A stretch of 64,000 nucleotides of DNA, from positions 1-64,000 of the forward strand of contig JAEXZY010000051.1 of the NCBI GenBank assembly GCA_023404955.1, in the 5' to 3' direction. The stretch is from Actinomycetes bacterium. GTDB taxonomy: Bacteria > Actinomycetota > Actinomycetes > Mycobacteriales > Mycobacteriaceae. The notes below the pieces were generated by a model. It was not told the DNA's origin. It worked only from the letters and a program-made list of their open reading frames with translations, and did not search any database. Every line of letters begins with the position of its first letter. The first letter of the stretch is position 1. A program made the position numbers and the translations under genes. Shown here piece after piece: positions 35,795-45,519 of this stretch.

Positions 35795-37027
35795 TCAGGC
35801 GAAGGACACCGTGACGTCGCCGCCCTTGGGGTCCGCGCCGGCGACCAACGACCACGGCGCCCGGTACACCCGGCCCGGTGCCGCCGGCCACAGCGTGCGC
35901 GCGGTACCGACGACACGACCGTCCTGCACCGCACGCAGGGAAGGCAAGCGACGGTACTCGTCCGTCCAGAGCAGGAGGTCCCCTCGCGGAGCACTGCCGC
36001 CCGCCGTTGAAACACGCTGCGGCGCAACCCACCTCAACGGGGATTCGGCTCGAATGTGAGCCGCGCTGTGCACGGGCTCCGCCGTGCCGCCGGTGCGCAG
36101 CCAGTGTTCGACCGCCGCAGCAACGTGGCGACCGTCGAGCGCGGCGCCGTCGGCCGTGTCGACGGGGTGCAACAGATTGCCGACCGCGAAGACGCCGGGC
36201 CTGCTGGTGCGCAACCCGGCGTCGACGGCCGGGCCGCGGGTGCCCGGGTCCATCTCCAGGCCGGCGGTCCGGGCCAGCTCGTGATCGGGAACCCAGTCGC
36301 CGGTGAAAACGACGGTGTCGCAGGCGATGTCGTGGCGCACCCCGTTGCGTTCGACGGTGACCGACGAGACCCTGCCTTTACCGTTGACGGCGACCACCGT
36401 GCTGTTGGTCAGCACCGGACCGGCCATGAGTGCGCGGCCCGGAACGCGGAAGGCCGCATACGCTTCGGCGCGTGGATAGCGACTGACCATCGCGACCGTC
36501 GCGCATCCTGCCTCGCGCAGCGTCAGCACTGCCGACCAGCTGACCAGTTCGGCGCCCACGATGACGGCCCGGGAGCCGACCCGGCCGTGGTGGAGGTGGA
36601 CGAGGTTCTGCAGCTGACCCGTCGTGTACACGCCGTCGGGCCGGTCGCCGGGCACGAGCCGTGCGGGGCGGGGTCGCTCCCGGGCGCCCGTCGCGAGGAT
36701 CACCGCGTCGGCGGTGACGGTCCGCACCCCGCGCGGCGAGGTGACCTGCAGGGTGCGCTCGCCGGCCCACCCCGTCACCATCGCTTCGGTTTCGAGGGTC
36801 GCGCCCGCCTCGGCGGCCATCGCGCTCAGCCGTCGCGCGTAGGTCGGTCCGGAGACGAAGCGGTGCAGATCCCGCAGCCCGTAGCCCAGATGGTCGCTGT
36901 GGCGCGGGATTCCGCCGGTGTGACGCTCGCGCTCGAGCACCAGCACCTCGCCGTCGACGGCGGGTGCCAGTGCGGCGGCGGCGGTGAGCCCGGATGGGCC
37001 GCCGCCGATGATCGCGACCCTGCTCAC
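35795..37027 (-). CDS. FAD/NAD(P)-dependent oxidoreductase, last gene of the GlpA-like operon
   Basis: 410 residues. GGGPSG (about residues 8-13) and a second Rossmann signature around GSRAVIVGAELVSW (about 150) give the two-dinucleotide layout of opine oxidase A-type/NADH-linked flavoproteins; TGARERPRPARLVPG is the conserved ATG-like FAD turn. GTG overlaps the previous stop by GTGA. Together with the BFD-type dehydrogenase upstream it probably forms a hetero-oligomer like GlpAB or opine oxidase. No membrane segment is visible, so electron delivery to the chain is unclear. Confidence 0.82.
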   Translation of the reverse strand: MSRVAIIGGGPSGLTAAAALAPAVDGEVLVLERERHTGGIPRHSDHLGYGLRDLHRFVSGPTYARRLSAMAAEAGATLETEAMVTGWAGERTLQVTSPRGVRTVTADAVILATGARERPRPARLVPGDRPDGVYTTGQLQNLVHLHHGRVGSRAVIVGAELVSWSAVLTLREAGCATVAMVSRYPRAEAYAAFRVPGRALMAGPVLTNSTVVAVNGKGRVSSVTVERNGVRHDIACDTVVFTGDWVPDHELARTAGLEMDPGTRGPAVDAGLRTSRPGVFAVGNLLHPVDTADGAALDGRHVAAAVEHWLRTGGTAEPVHSAAHIRAESPLRWVAPQRVSTAGGSAPRGDLLLWTDEYRRLPSLRAVQDGRVVGTARTLWPAAPGRVYRAPWSLVAGADPKGGDVTVSFA

Positions 37028-38424
37028 CGCGCCACCCCCTGGGCCAGCAGCTCCGCGGTGTGCGCACCGCAGTAGAACCCCTGGCACCGCCCGTTCATCA
37101 CCCGGGTGCGGCGCCGCAGACCGTCGAGATCAGCGGGGGGAATGGGGGAGTCGAACGCGTCGCGGATCTCTCCCACGCTCACGCGTTCGCAGAAGCAGAC
37201 CAGCCGGCCGTAGTCGGGATCGGCGGCGATGCGCTGCTCGTCCTGATAGGGCCGCACTCCGATCTCGCCGATGTTCGGCATCCGCGGCGGGGGTGGCAGT
37301 CCGTCCCGCTCGGCGACGTCGACGCCCGCGTCGGCGAGCAGTCCCGTCACGTACTCGGCCACCGCCATGCCCGACGTCAGCCCCGTGGACCGGATACCGC
37401 CCACGAGGACATACCGCGCGGCCGCATCGAGGTCGATCACGTAGTCGTCGTGATTGCTCGCCGCGCGCAGCCCCGCGTACGTCGCGGTGATCTCTTCATC
37501 GAAGAGCGCAGGCATCAGCGCGCGGCCCTTCGTCGTCAAGAAGTCCAGGCCCTTCTCCGAGGTTCCGGTTGCCGTCCGGTCGGTGAGGTTCTCCGAGGTG
37601 GGCCCGACCATCACGTTGCCGTAGATCGTCGGGCTGACGAGCACGCCCTTGCCCCGTGACGACGGGACGGCGAGCACGATCACCGGCACCATGGGCCGCG
37701 CCAGTTTGTCGAACACCAGCAGCTCGCCGCGCCGCGGGGTGACGGTGAGGCGCTCATAGCCGAACTGCGAATCGAGGTGATCGGCGCCCAGCCCGGCGGC
37801 GTTGATCATCCACCGGGCCCGAATCTCGCCACGGGTGGTGTGCACGGTGGTGTACTCGGCGCCCGGCTGCACGGCCGTCACCCGCGCGCCGCGCAGCAGC
37901 GTCGCACCGCGCGCCACCGCGTCGGTGGCCAGCGCGAGGTTCGTGGTCCACGTGCAGATGATGGACTCGCCGGGAACGCTGAGCCCGGCCATCGCGCCGG
38001 GCCCGAGCGTGGGTACGCGGCGATAAACCTCGTCGGCACTGAGCAGCCCGCAGTCGCGGTAGCCGTTGCCCTCGGCCTTGACCATCAGGGTCGGCAGCGC
38101 GTCGACTTCCTCCTGGGTCCAGGCGACGAGCATGGCTCCGGTGCGCTCGACCGGGATGCCGGTCTGTTCGGCGTAGTCGCCGAGGAGGTGGTAGCCGCGG
38201 GCGACGAGGCGGGACTCGAGAGTGCCGGGGGTGGCGTCGAAGCCGGTGTGCAGTAGCGCGGTGTTGGCCTTGCTGGTGCCGTCGCCGACGTCGTCGCGGG
38301 CCTCGATGATCGTGACGGACAGGCGGGTGCCGGCGAGCGCACGGGCGATCGCCGCACCGACGATGCCGGCGCCGACGACTGCGACGTCGACGACGTCGGT
38401 GACGAGCTCGGGGTCGGAAGTCAT
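37024..38424 (-). CDS. GlpA-like FAD dehydrogenase with BFD [2Fe-2S] domain
   Basis: 466 residues. Residues 10-40 hold the FAD motif (VDVAVVGAGIVGAAIARAL) and the DAO/GlpA fold follows. The C-terminal ~90 residues form a bacterioferritin-associated-ferredoxin-like domain with Cys in VCFCE and GRCQGFYC, which bind a [2Fe-2S] cluster. This is the architecture of anaerobic glycerol-3-phosphate dehydrogenase subunit A. The ATG at 38424 is chosen over an upstream TTG. It sits 7 bp after the FGGY kinase stop, so the kinase product is the likely substrate. The polyol is not established. Confidence 0.84.
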   Translation of the reverse strand: MTSDPELVTDVVDVAVVGAGIVGAAIARALAGTRLSVTIIEARDDVGDGTSKANTALLHTGFDATPGTLESRLVARGYHLLGDYAEQTGIPVERTGAMLVAWTQEEVDALPTLMVKAEGNGYRDCGLLSADEVYRRVPTLGPGAMAGLSVPGESIICTWTTNLALATDAVARGATLLRGARVTAVQPGAEYTTVHTTRGEIRARWMINAAGLGADHLDSQFGYERLTVTPRRGELLVFDKLARPMVPVIVLAVPSSRGKGVLVSPTIYGNVMVGPTSENLTDRTATGTSEKGLDFLTTKGRALMPALFDEEITATYAGLRAASNHDDYVIDLDAAARYVLVGGIRSTGLTSGMAVAEYVTGLLADAGVDVAERDGLPPPPRMPNIGEIGVRPYQDEQRIAADPDYGRLVCFCERVSVGEIRDAFDSPIPPADLDGLRRRTRVMNGRCQGFYCGAHTAELLAQGVAR

Positions 38425-38431
38425 GCAGGAC

Positions 38432-39849
<1,418 letters not shown>

Positions 39850-39853
<4 letters not shown>

Positions 39854-41328
39854 TCCCGCAACTCGGCGTCGATGGACGTCATGTCGGGCATCGTCAGCCC
39901 CGCGCGGCCGTGCCGGACCAGCAGGTAGATCAGGTAGGCCGCGCCGATGGCGACCATGACGAGCACGTATGCCCACGCCTGCTTGAATGCGGCGTCGCGG
40001 AACAGCGCCAGCTCGAAGGCCAGCCAGACGACGGCCACCACGAGGATCGGGATCTCCCACTTTCCGAGGTCGAACTTGCCGTTCACAGGGAGCGACGAGC
40101 GTTTCACCAAGTACAGCACCACTGTCGAGGCGTACATCACAGCAGGAAGGAGTGTCGCTGCGCTGAAGAGCGTGAACAGAGCGGTCTCCGAATGCGCGAA
40201 GATCGCCAGGATCAGCTGCGCCAGGGCGAAGTACACCAGCGTCGCCTTGAACGGGGTGTGGAACCGAGGCGAGATCTGATTCCACTGCTGCCAGCCGGGG
40301 AAGCGACGATCGCGCGACATCGCCCAGGTCAACCGGACGCCGGTGATCATGATGACCAGCCCGCACGCGAAGATCGCGAGCACGACCATGAGCAGCAGCA
40401 GCGTCGCCACCACTGAACCCAGCGTGTTCTTGATGACGTCGGCGATGGGCGTGCCCGATTCGGCCAGCGCGATGGGATCGCCTGCGGCGAGCGTGACCGC
40501 GACGAGGAACACGAAGCCGAGCACGCCGGAGGCCAGCACCGCGTTGCACATGGCCCGCGGAACCACGCGCTCGGGGTCGTGGGTCTCCTCGGCGAGATTG
40601 GCGGCCGACTCGAACCCGACGATCGTGAACGCACCCAGCAGGAACCCCAGCATCCACGGCCCGGCCGAGGTCCAGTCGCCGAAGCTCCAAAAGCCCTCTG
40701 GCGCCACCGTGCCCTTGCTGAACAGGTTGCTGACGTCCATGTCGCCACGCACTGCGGCGACGACGAGCAGCAGCACCGTCAACAGCGCCATCCCGATCAA
40801 TTCCAGCGTCACCAAGCTGTTGTTCACCCGCTCGGCCCACGGGGTGGACAGCGCCACCAACACGGCCTGCAGGACCAGGACGCCGGCGGTCATCACCCAC
40901 GCGATCGTCGCGGTGCTCTCGTAGTCGAGCAGCACCGGCAGGATCGTCGACGCGATCGTGTAGTCGACCGCGACCACGACGATCGCCAGGAAAGTGAACG
41001 AGATCCAGCCGATGATCCAGCCGAGGATGGGGTTCGCCAGCCGCGACATCCACTGGTAGTGGTAGCCGGTGACCGGGATGCGAGAGGCCAACGCGCCCAG
41101 CACGAACGCCACGGCCAGCTGGCCGATCACCGCGATCGGCCAGGTCCAGATCCCGACGGGGCCGGAGCTGTTGAGCACCGCGCCGTAGGTGGTGAAGATG
41201 CCCGTGGCGATCGAGACGAAGGCGAACGCGACGGCGAACGACGCGAAGCGGCCGGTCCGCCGCTCGAGCGACTGGGTGTAGCCGAACTGGGCGAGCTCGG
41301 CGGAGTCGTGCGAGTCAGGGCGGGTCAT
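39850..41328 (-). CDS. APC family amino acid/polyamine permease
   Basis: 492 residues with about 12 membrane helices (the first near residues 28-50). The segment FTIVGFESAANLAEET near residue 250 is the helix-8 signature of amino acid, GABA or ethanolamine permeases in the APC superfamily. AGGAGG stands 6 nt before the ATG. It is first in the operon and probably brings in the substrate that the FGGY kinase and FAD dehydrogenases process; an amino-alcohol would reconcile an amine permease with a polyol kinase, but this is speculation. Expression is likely repressed by the divergent GntR protein. Confidence 0.88.
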
Positions 41329-41357
41329 GGAAGCCTCCTGGCCGTCGGTGGGTCAGT

Positions 41358-41369
41358 TGGTATAGACCA
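41358..41369. promoter_or_regulatory. GntR/HutC-type operator 1
   Basis: TGGTATAGACCA is an inverted repeat of the TGGTnTAGACCA type recognised by DasR/HutC-family regulators. It lies inside the first 35 nt of the permease transcript. Confidence 0.7.
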
Positions 41370-41370
41370 T

Positions 41371-41383
41371 CTGGTTGAACCAG
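41371..41383. promoter_or_regulatory. GntR/HutC-type operator 2
   Basis: CTGGTTGAACCAG is a perfect 13-bp palindrome with a central G, one base away from operator 1. It adjoins the permease -10 box, so a bound repressor would block transcription initiation. Confidence 0.65.
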
Positions 41384-41413
41384 AGTATCGGCGGCGGAGG
41401 TGACGCCCGTCAA
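41384..41413 (-). promoter_or_regulatory. Sigma-A-type promoter of the permease operon
   Basis: On the minus strand, TTGACG (41413-41408) and GATACT (41389-41384) are 18 bp apart. The predicted start falls within the operators at 41358-41383. Confidence 0.6.
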
Positions 41414-41470
41414 TCCGAAAACCGAATTTTTACCCGGTCGTCACACGCGTCGAAGCCCAGCTCGCGGGAC

Positions 41471-41476
41471 TAATCT
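41471..41476 (+). promoter_or_regulatory. Leaderless -10 box for the GntR gene
   Basis: TAATCT lies 6 nt before the ATG at 41483, with no ribosome binding site. Confidence 0.5.
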
Positions 41477-41482
41477 GTCGGG

Positions 41483-42211
41483 ATGGCTTCGGGCACGCCG
41501 CTGTACATGTCGATCGCCGCGGACGTGCGGGACCGGATCGCCACCGAACAGTTGGGTCCGCACACGCTGTTGCCGTCCGAGCGTGAACTGGCCGAACAGC
41601 ACGGCGTCAGCCGGATGACCGCCCGCCAGGCCCTGTCGCTGCTGGAGAGCGAAGGGTCGGTGTATCGCAAGCCGCCGCGCGGCACCTTCGTGGCCGAACC
41701 CCGCGTCCGGTTCCACGTCGGCAGCTTCTCGGAGGAAGTGGCGCGGATGGGGCGCCGCCCGGCCGCCAAGCTGTTGTGGGCCGAGCACCAGACCGCCAAA
41801 CCCGCGGTCCGGCGCGCACTCGACCTGCCCGACGGCGCCGCGGTGCATGTCTTCTACCGCCTGCGCAGCGTGGACGATGTGCCGTTCGCGCTCGAGACCA
41901 CCTATCTACCGGCCGACCTGACGCCGGGAATCTTGGACGAGCCGGACGACGGTTCGCTGTGGGCGCTGCTGCGCTCCCGCTACGGCATCGACCTGGCCCG
42001 ATCGACGGCCGTACTCGAGTCGATCGTGCTCGACGACGCGTCGAGCGTGCAGCTCGGCGTGCGTGCCGGGTCGGCCGGCACACTGCTGACCCGCAGCACC
42101 CGCGACACCTCGGGACGGTGCGTCGAGTACGCACGCGACATCTACCGCGCCGACCGCGCCGCCTTCGAGGTCTCCGAGGAACTGGGTGTCGATCGGCTCT
42201 CGTCGGTCTGA
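41483..42211 (+). CDS. GntR family (HutC subfamily) transcriptional regulator
   Basis: 242 residues. Residues 8-75 form the winged helix (LPSERELAEQHGVSRMTARQAL), and residues 85-235 form the UTRA ligand domain of the HutC type, which usually senses a sugar phosphate or amino acid derivative. It is divergent from the permease-kinase-dehydrogenase operon. The two TGGT-ACCA operators between them fit HutC-type sites, so it is the probable repressor of that operon and perhaps of itself. The ligand is unknown. Confidence 0.92.
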   Translation: MASGTPLYMSIAADVRDRIATEQLGPHTLLPSERELAEQHGVSRMTARQALSLLESEGSVYRKPPRGTFVAEPRVRFHVGSFSEEVARMGRRPAAKLLWAEHQTAKPAVRRALDLPDGAAVHVFYRLRSVDDVPFALETTYLPADLTPGILDEPDDGSLWALLRSRYGIDLARSTAVLESIVLDDASSVQLGVRAGSAGTLLTRSTRDTSGRCVEYARDIYRADRAAFEVSEELGVDRLSSV

Positions 42212-42244
42212 ACGCCGGTTTTCGGTCCCGTAAGCTCGCTATTC

Positions 42245-42889
42245 GTGCAAGCGCGACGGCGGCTCGGAGTGATGGGCGGAACGTTCGATCCCATCCACCA
42301 CGGCCACCTGGTCGCCGCCAGCGAGGTGGCCAACCTGTTCGATCTCGACGAGGTGGTGTTCGTCCCGACCGGGCAGCCGTGGCAGAAGCGCAGCAGGGTG
42401 GTCACCCCCGCGGAGGACCGCTATCTGATGACCGTCGTGGCGACCGCGTCGAACCCGATGTTCTCGGTCAGCCGGGTCGACATCGACCGCGGCGGCCCCA
42501 CCTACACCAAGGACACCCTGCGGGATCTGCGCGCACTCAACCCCGACGCCGACCTGTACTTCATCACCGGCGCCGACGCGCTGGCCTCGATCCTGTCCTG
42601 GCAGAACTGGGAAGAGATGTTCTCGATCGCCCGCTTCGTCGGTGTCAGCAGGCCCGGCTACGAGCTCGACGGCAAGCACATCTCGGCGGCCATGGCGGAG
42701 CTGCCCGACGATGCCCTGCATCTGGTCGAGGTCCCGGCGCTGGCCATCTCGTCGACCGACTGCCGTGAGCGCGCCGAAGCGTCACGGCCGATCTGGTATC
42801 TGGTACCCGACGGTGTCGTGCAGTACGTCGCCAAACGACACCTGTATCAACCGCATGCGAAGGAGACGGCCACTGACCGCCACATCTGA
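42245..42889 (+). CDS. nadD: Nicotinate-nucleotide adenylyltransferase
   Basis: 214 residues. It joins nicotinate mononucleotide to AMP, giving the NadE substrate. GGTFDPIHHGH (residues 11-21) is the nucleotidyltransferase motif and ISSTDCRER near 175 is the second conserved motif. The GTG start has TAAGCT 8 nt before it, near-leaderless. It starts an overlapping operon running through rsfS, gpgP, octT and degV. Confidence 0.95.
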   Translation: MQARRRLGVMGGTFDPIHHGHLVAASEVANLFDLDEVVFVPTGQPWQKRSRVVTPAEDRYLMTVVATASNPMFSVSRVDIDRGGPTYTKDTLRDLRALNPDADLYFITGADALASILSWQNWEEMFSIARFVGVSRPGYELDGKHISAAMAELPDDALHLVEVPALAISSTDCRERAEASRPIWYLVPDGVVQYVAKRHLYQPHAKETATDRHI

Positions 42890-43244
42890 AGCCATTCACA
42901 TGGCCGAAACCGCCGCGCGCGCGGCGGCGGCCAAACTCGCCGACGACGTCGTCGTCATCGATGTGTCCGAACAACTGGTGATCACCGACTGCTTCGTCAT
43001 CGCATCCGCGTCCAACGAGCGTCAGGTCAACGCGATCGTCGACGAGGTCGAGGACAAGATGCGCGCCGCCGGGTACAAACCTGCGCGCCGCGAGGGCACC
43101 CGCGAAGGCCGCTGGACCCTGCTCGACTACGTCGACGTCGTGGTGCACATCCAGCACCAGGACGAGCGCAACTTCTACGCCCTGGACCGGCTGTGGCGCG
43201 ACTGCCCGCTGATACCGGTGGAGCTGTCCGGAGACGACGCGTGA
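42873..43244 (+). CDS. rsfS: Ribosomal silencing factor RsfS, CTG start likely
   Basis: About 123 residues. AAKLADDVVVIDVSEQLVITDCFVIASASN is the family sequence; RsfS binds L14 and blocks subunit joining in starvation. AAGGAG lies exactly 7 nt before a CTG codon at 42873, and starting there gives an N-terminus (LTATSEAIHMAE) that matches the mycobacterial homologue. The first ATG (42900) has no ribosome binding site and would lose nine residues. I therefore propose a CTG start overlapping nadD by 17 bp; ATG 42900 is the alternative. Confidence 0.88.
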   Translation: MTATSEAIHMAETAARAAAAKLADDVVVIDVSEQLVITDCFVIASASNERQVNAIVDEVEDKMRAAGYKPARREGTREGRWTLLDYVDVVVHIQHQDERNFYALDRLWRDCPLIPVELSGDDA

Positions 43245-43918
43245 CGGTGCGCAAGCTCGTCATGCTGCGGCACGGGCAGACCGAGTACAACGCCGGCAGC
43301 CGCATGCAGGGTCAACTGGACACCGACCTGTCGGACCTGGGCCGTGAGCAGGCCGTGGTCGCGGCCGAAGCGCTCGCCAAACGTCAACCGCTGCTGATCA
43401 TCTCCTCCGATCTGCGCCGCGCACTCGACACCGCGGTGGCGCTCGGGGACCGGTGCGGCCAGCAGGTGTCCGTCGACGCCCGCCTGCGTGAGACGCACCT
43501 CGGTGACTGGCAGGGAATGACGCATCTCGAGGTCGACGATGTCGCTCCCGGTGCCCGGCTGGCATGGCGCGACGACGCGCGCTGGGCCCCGCACGGCGGG
43601 GAGAGCCGGGTCGACGTCGCCGATCGCAGCCTGCCGCTGGTCCGTGAATTGGTGGCCGGGCAGCCCGAATGGGGCGCCGACAGCGCGGACCGGCCGGTGG
43701 TGCTGGTGGCGCACGGCGGATTGATCGCCGCGCTGACCGCGGCGTTGCTGGACCTCCCCGTCGACAACTGGCCCGTCCTCGGCGGGCTGGGCAATGCCAG
43801 CTGGGTGCAGCTGGCCGGCCACACCCGCCGCGAGGGGGACCCGGCGAGCCTGGCCGACATCCGCTGGCGCCTCGACGTGTGGAACGCCTCGGCGCAGGTC
43901 GCAGGCGATGTCCTCTGA
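43241..43918 (+). CDS. gpgP: Glucosyl-3-phosphoglycerate phosphatase (histidine phosphatase family)
   Basis: 225 residues. LRHGQTEYN (about residues 9-17) holds the phospho-His; the second His is in VLVAHGGLI. By position and family it corresponds to GpgP, which removes phosphate from glucosyl-3-phosphoglycerate in methylglucose lipopolysaccharide synthesis. GTG overlaps the rsfS stop (GTGA). The octT gene starts inside its last codons. Without enzyme data the general name histidine phosphatase would also be correct. Confidence 0.88.
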   Translation: MTVRKLVMLRHGQTEYNAGSRMQGQLDTDLSDLGREQAVVAAEALAKRQPLLIISSDLRRALDTAVALGDRCGQQVSVDARLRETHLGDWQGMTHLEVDDVAPGARLAWRDDARWAPHGGESRVDVADRSLPLVRELVAGQPEWGADSADRPVVLVAHGGLIAALTAALLDLPVDNWPVLGGLGNASWVQLAGHTRREGDPASLADIRWRLDVWNASAQVAGDVL

Positions 43919-44660
43919 GTCGAGCGTCGAGCGCAGGACGCTGCTCGTCTTCTGCGACTCCCTCTCGTATTACGGCCCGACCGGTGGATTGCCCGCCGAC
44001 GATCCCCGTATCTGGCCCAATCTGGTTGCCGCTCAGCTCGATTGGGAAGCCGAGATCATCGGGCGGATCGGGTGGACCAGCCGTGACGTGTGGTGGGCGG
44101 CGACCCAGGATCCTCGGTCGTGGGCGGCGCTGCCCCGGGCCGGTGCCGTGATCTTCGCGACGTCCGGCATGGACTCGCTGCCGTCGGTGCTGCCCACGGC
44201 GCTGCGCGAACTCATCCGCTACGCGCGGCCCCCACGGCTGAGGCGCTGGGTGCGTGATGGATACGGCTGGCTGCAGCCGCGGCTCTCGCCGATCGCGCGG
44301 TCGGCGCTGCCGCCGCATCTGACCGTCGAGTACCTCGAGATGACGCGGTCGGCCATCGATTTCAACCGGCCCGGGATACCGGTGGTGGCCTCACTGCCGT
44401 CGGTGCACACCGCGTCGTCCTACGGCAACGCCCATCACGGCCGGGCCGGTACCGTCGCTGCGCTCAGCCGCTGGGCCGCCGAGGTGGAGGTCCCCCTGGT
44501 CGACCTCAAAGCCGCTGTGGCCGAAGAGATCTACAGTGGTCGAGGAAACCCCGACGGGATTCACTGGAACTTCGAGGCCCATCGGGCGGTCGCCGACCTG
44601 ATGCTCAAGGGACTGGCCGAAGCGGGCGTCCCGATCCCCGATTCGCGCAACCGTCCATGA
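43908..44660 (+). CDS. octT: Diglucosylglycerate octanoyltransferase
   Basis: 250 residues, an SGNH-like acyltransferase. FCDSLSYYG (about residues 15-23) is the nucleophile Ser block, and the C-terminal NPDGIHWNFEAH holds the Asp and His. The family is known in mycobacteria as OctT, which puts an octanoyl group on diglucosylglycerate after the GpgP step, so the two neighbours act in sequence. The ATG overlaps gpgP by 11 bp; the stop overlaps degV by ATGA. Confidence 0.85.
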   Translation: MSSESSVERRTLLVFCDSLSYYGPTGGLPADDPRIWPNLVAAQLDWEAEIIGRIGWTSRDVWWAATQDPRSWAALPRAGAVIFATSGMDSLPSVLPTALRELIRYARPPRLRRWVRDGYGWLQPRLSPIARSALPPHLTVEYLEMTRSAIDFNRPGIPVVASLPSVHTASSYGNAHHGRAGTVAALSRWAAEVEVPLVDLKAAVAEEIYSGRGNPDGIHWNFEAHRAVADLMLKGLAEAGVPIPDSRNRP

Positions 44661-45493
44661 CGGTGGTGGTGGTCAGCGACTCCTCGGCGCGCCTGGGGGA
44701 CGCGGCGCAGCGATGGGGCATCCGCGAGGTACCGCTGCACGTGCTCGTCGACGGCGCCGATCTGCGCGACGGTCTCGACGAGGTGCCACACGACGTGCAC
44801 GACCGGCCCAGGGTCACGACGGCGGGTGCGGCGCCGGCCGAGTTGGCCGAACACTACCGCCGCGCGCTGGCCGACAGCGACGGCGACGGGGTGGTGGCCG
44901 TGCACCTCTCGGCGGCACTGTCGAGCACCTACAGCGCCGCGGTGAGCGCCGCGCGGGAGTTCGGATCGTCGGTGCGGGTGGTGAATTCGCGATCGGCCGC
45001 GATGGGCACTGGGTTCATCGCGCGCGAGGCGGCCCTGTGCGCGGCCCGTGGCGGCGACCTCGACGCGGTCGCCGAGGCGGCGCGCGCGGCCCGCGAGTGC
45101 ACTCGGGTGTTCCTCGTCGTGCACCGGCTGGACAATCTCCGTCGCAGCGGGCGCATCGGCACCGCGTCGTCATGGCTGGGCACCGCGTTGTCGCTCAAGC
45201 CGCTGTTGACGCTCGACGTGGACGGCCGGCTCGTGCTCGATCAACGCATCCGGACTGTGAGCAAAGCGCATGCGGCACTGGTGGATCGCGTTGCCGACAT
45301 CGTCGGCACGAAACCGGCCGATGTCGTGGTCCACCACGTCGACAATCACGACGGCGCAGACCAACTCGGCGCGGCGCTCACCCAGCGGCTACCCCAGTTG
45401 TCGTCGTTGACCGTCGAGGACATGGGTCCGGTGCTGTCGGTGCATGTCGGTGGGGGAGCAGTCGGGGTGGCCGTGCAGGTCTGTGAGTCGTAG
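44657..45493 (+). CDS. DegV family fatty-acid-binding protein
   Basis: 278 residues. VVSDSSARLG (residues 4-13) and the HLSAALSSTYSAAV segment are the DegV signature; the family binds a single fatty acid between two domains and, in Firmicutes, hands it to a kinase. Placed after octT it might deliver a fatty acid for the octanoyl transfer or for related lipid modification, which is inference. ATGA coupling places it in the nadD-to-degV operon. A 13-bp palindrome at 45507-45519 follows in the gap to the convergent gene. Confidence 0.9.
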   Translation: MTVVVVSDSSARLGDAAQRWGIREVPLHVLVDGADLRDGLDEVPHDVHDRPRVTTAGAAPAELAEHYRRALADSDGDGVVAVHLSAALSSTYSAAVSAAREFGSSVRVVNSRSAAMGTGFIAREAALCAARGGDLDAVAEAARAARECTRVFLVVHRLDNLRRSGRIGTASSWLGTALSLKPLLTLDVDGRLVLDQRIRTVSKAHAALVDRVADIVGTKPADVVVHHVDNHDGADQLGAALTQRLPQLSSLTVEDMGPVLSVHVGGGAVGVAVQVCES

Positions 45494-45506
45494 CCCGGCG
45501 CGTCTG

Positions 45507-45519
45507 GTCAGCGGCTGAC
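45507..45519. terminator. Palindrome at the convergent ends of degV and the DapB-like gene
   Basis: GTCAGC-G-GCTGAC is a perfect 6-bp-arm palindrome that includes the stop codon of the minus-strand gene. It may be a weak bidirectional terminator; no T-tract is seen. Confidence 0.35.
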
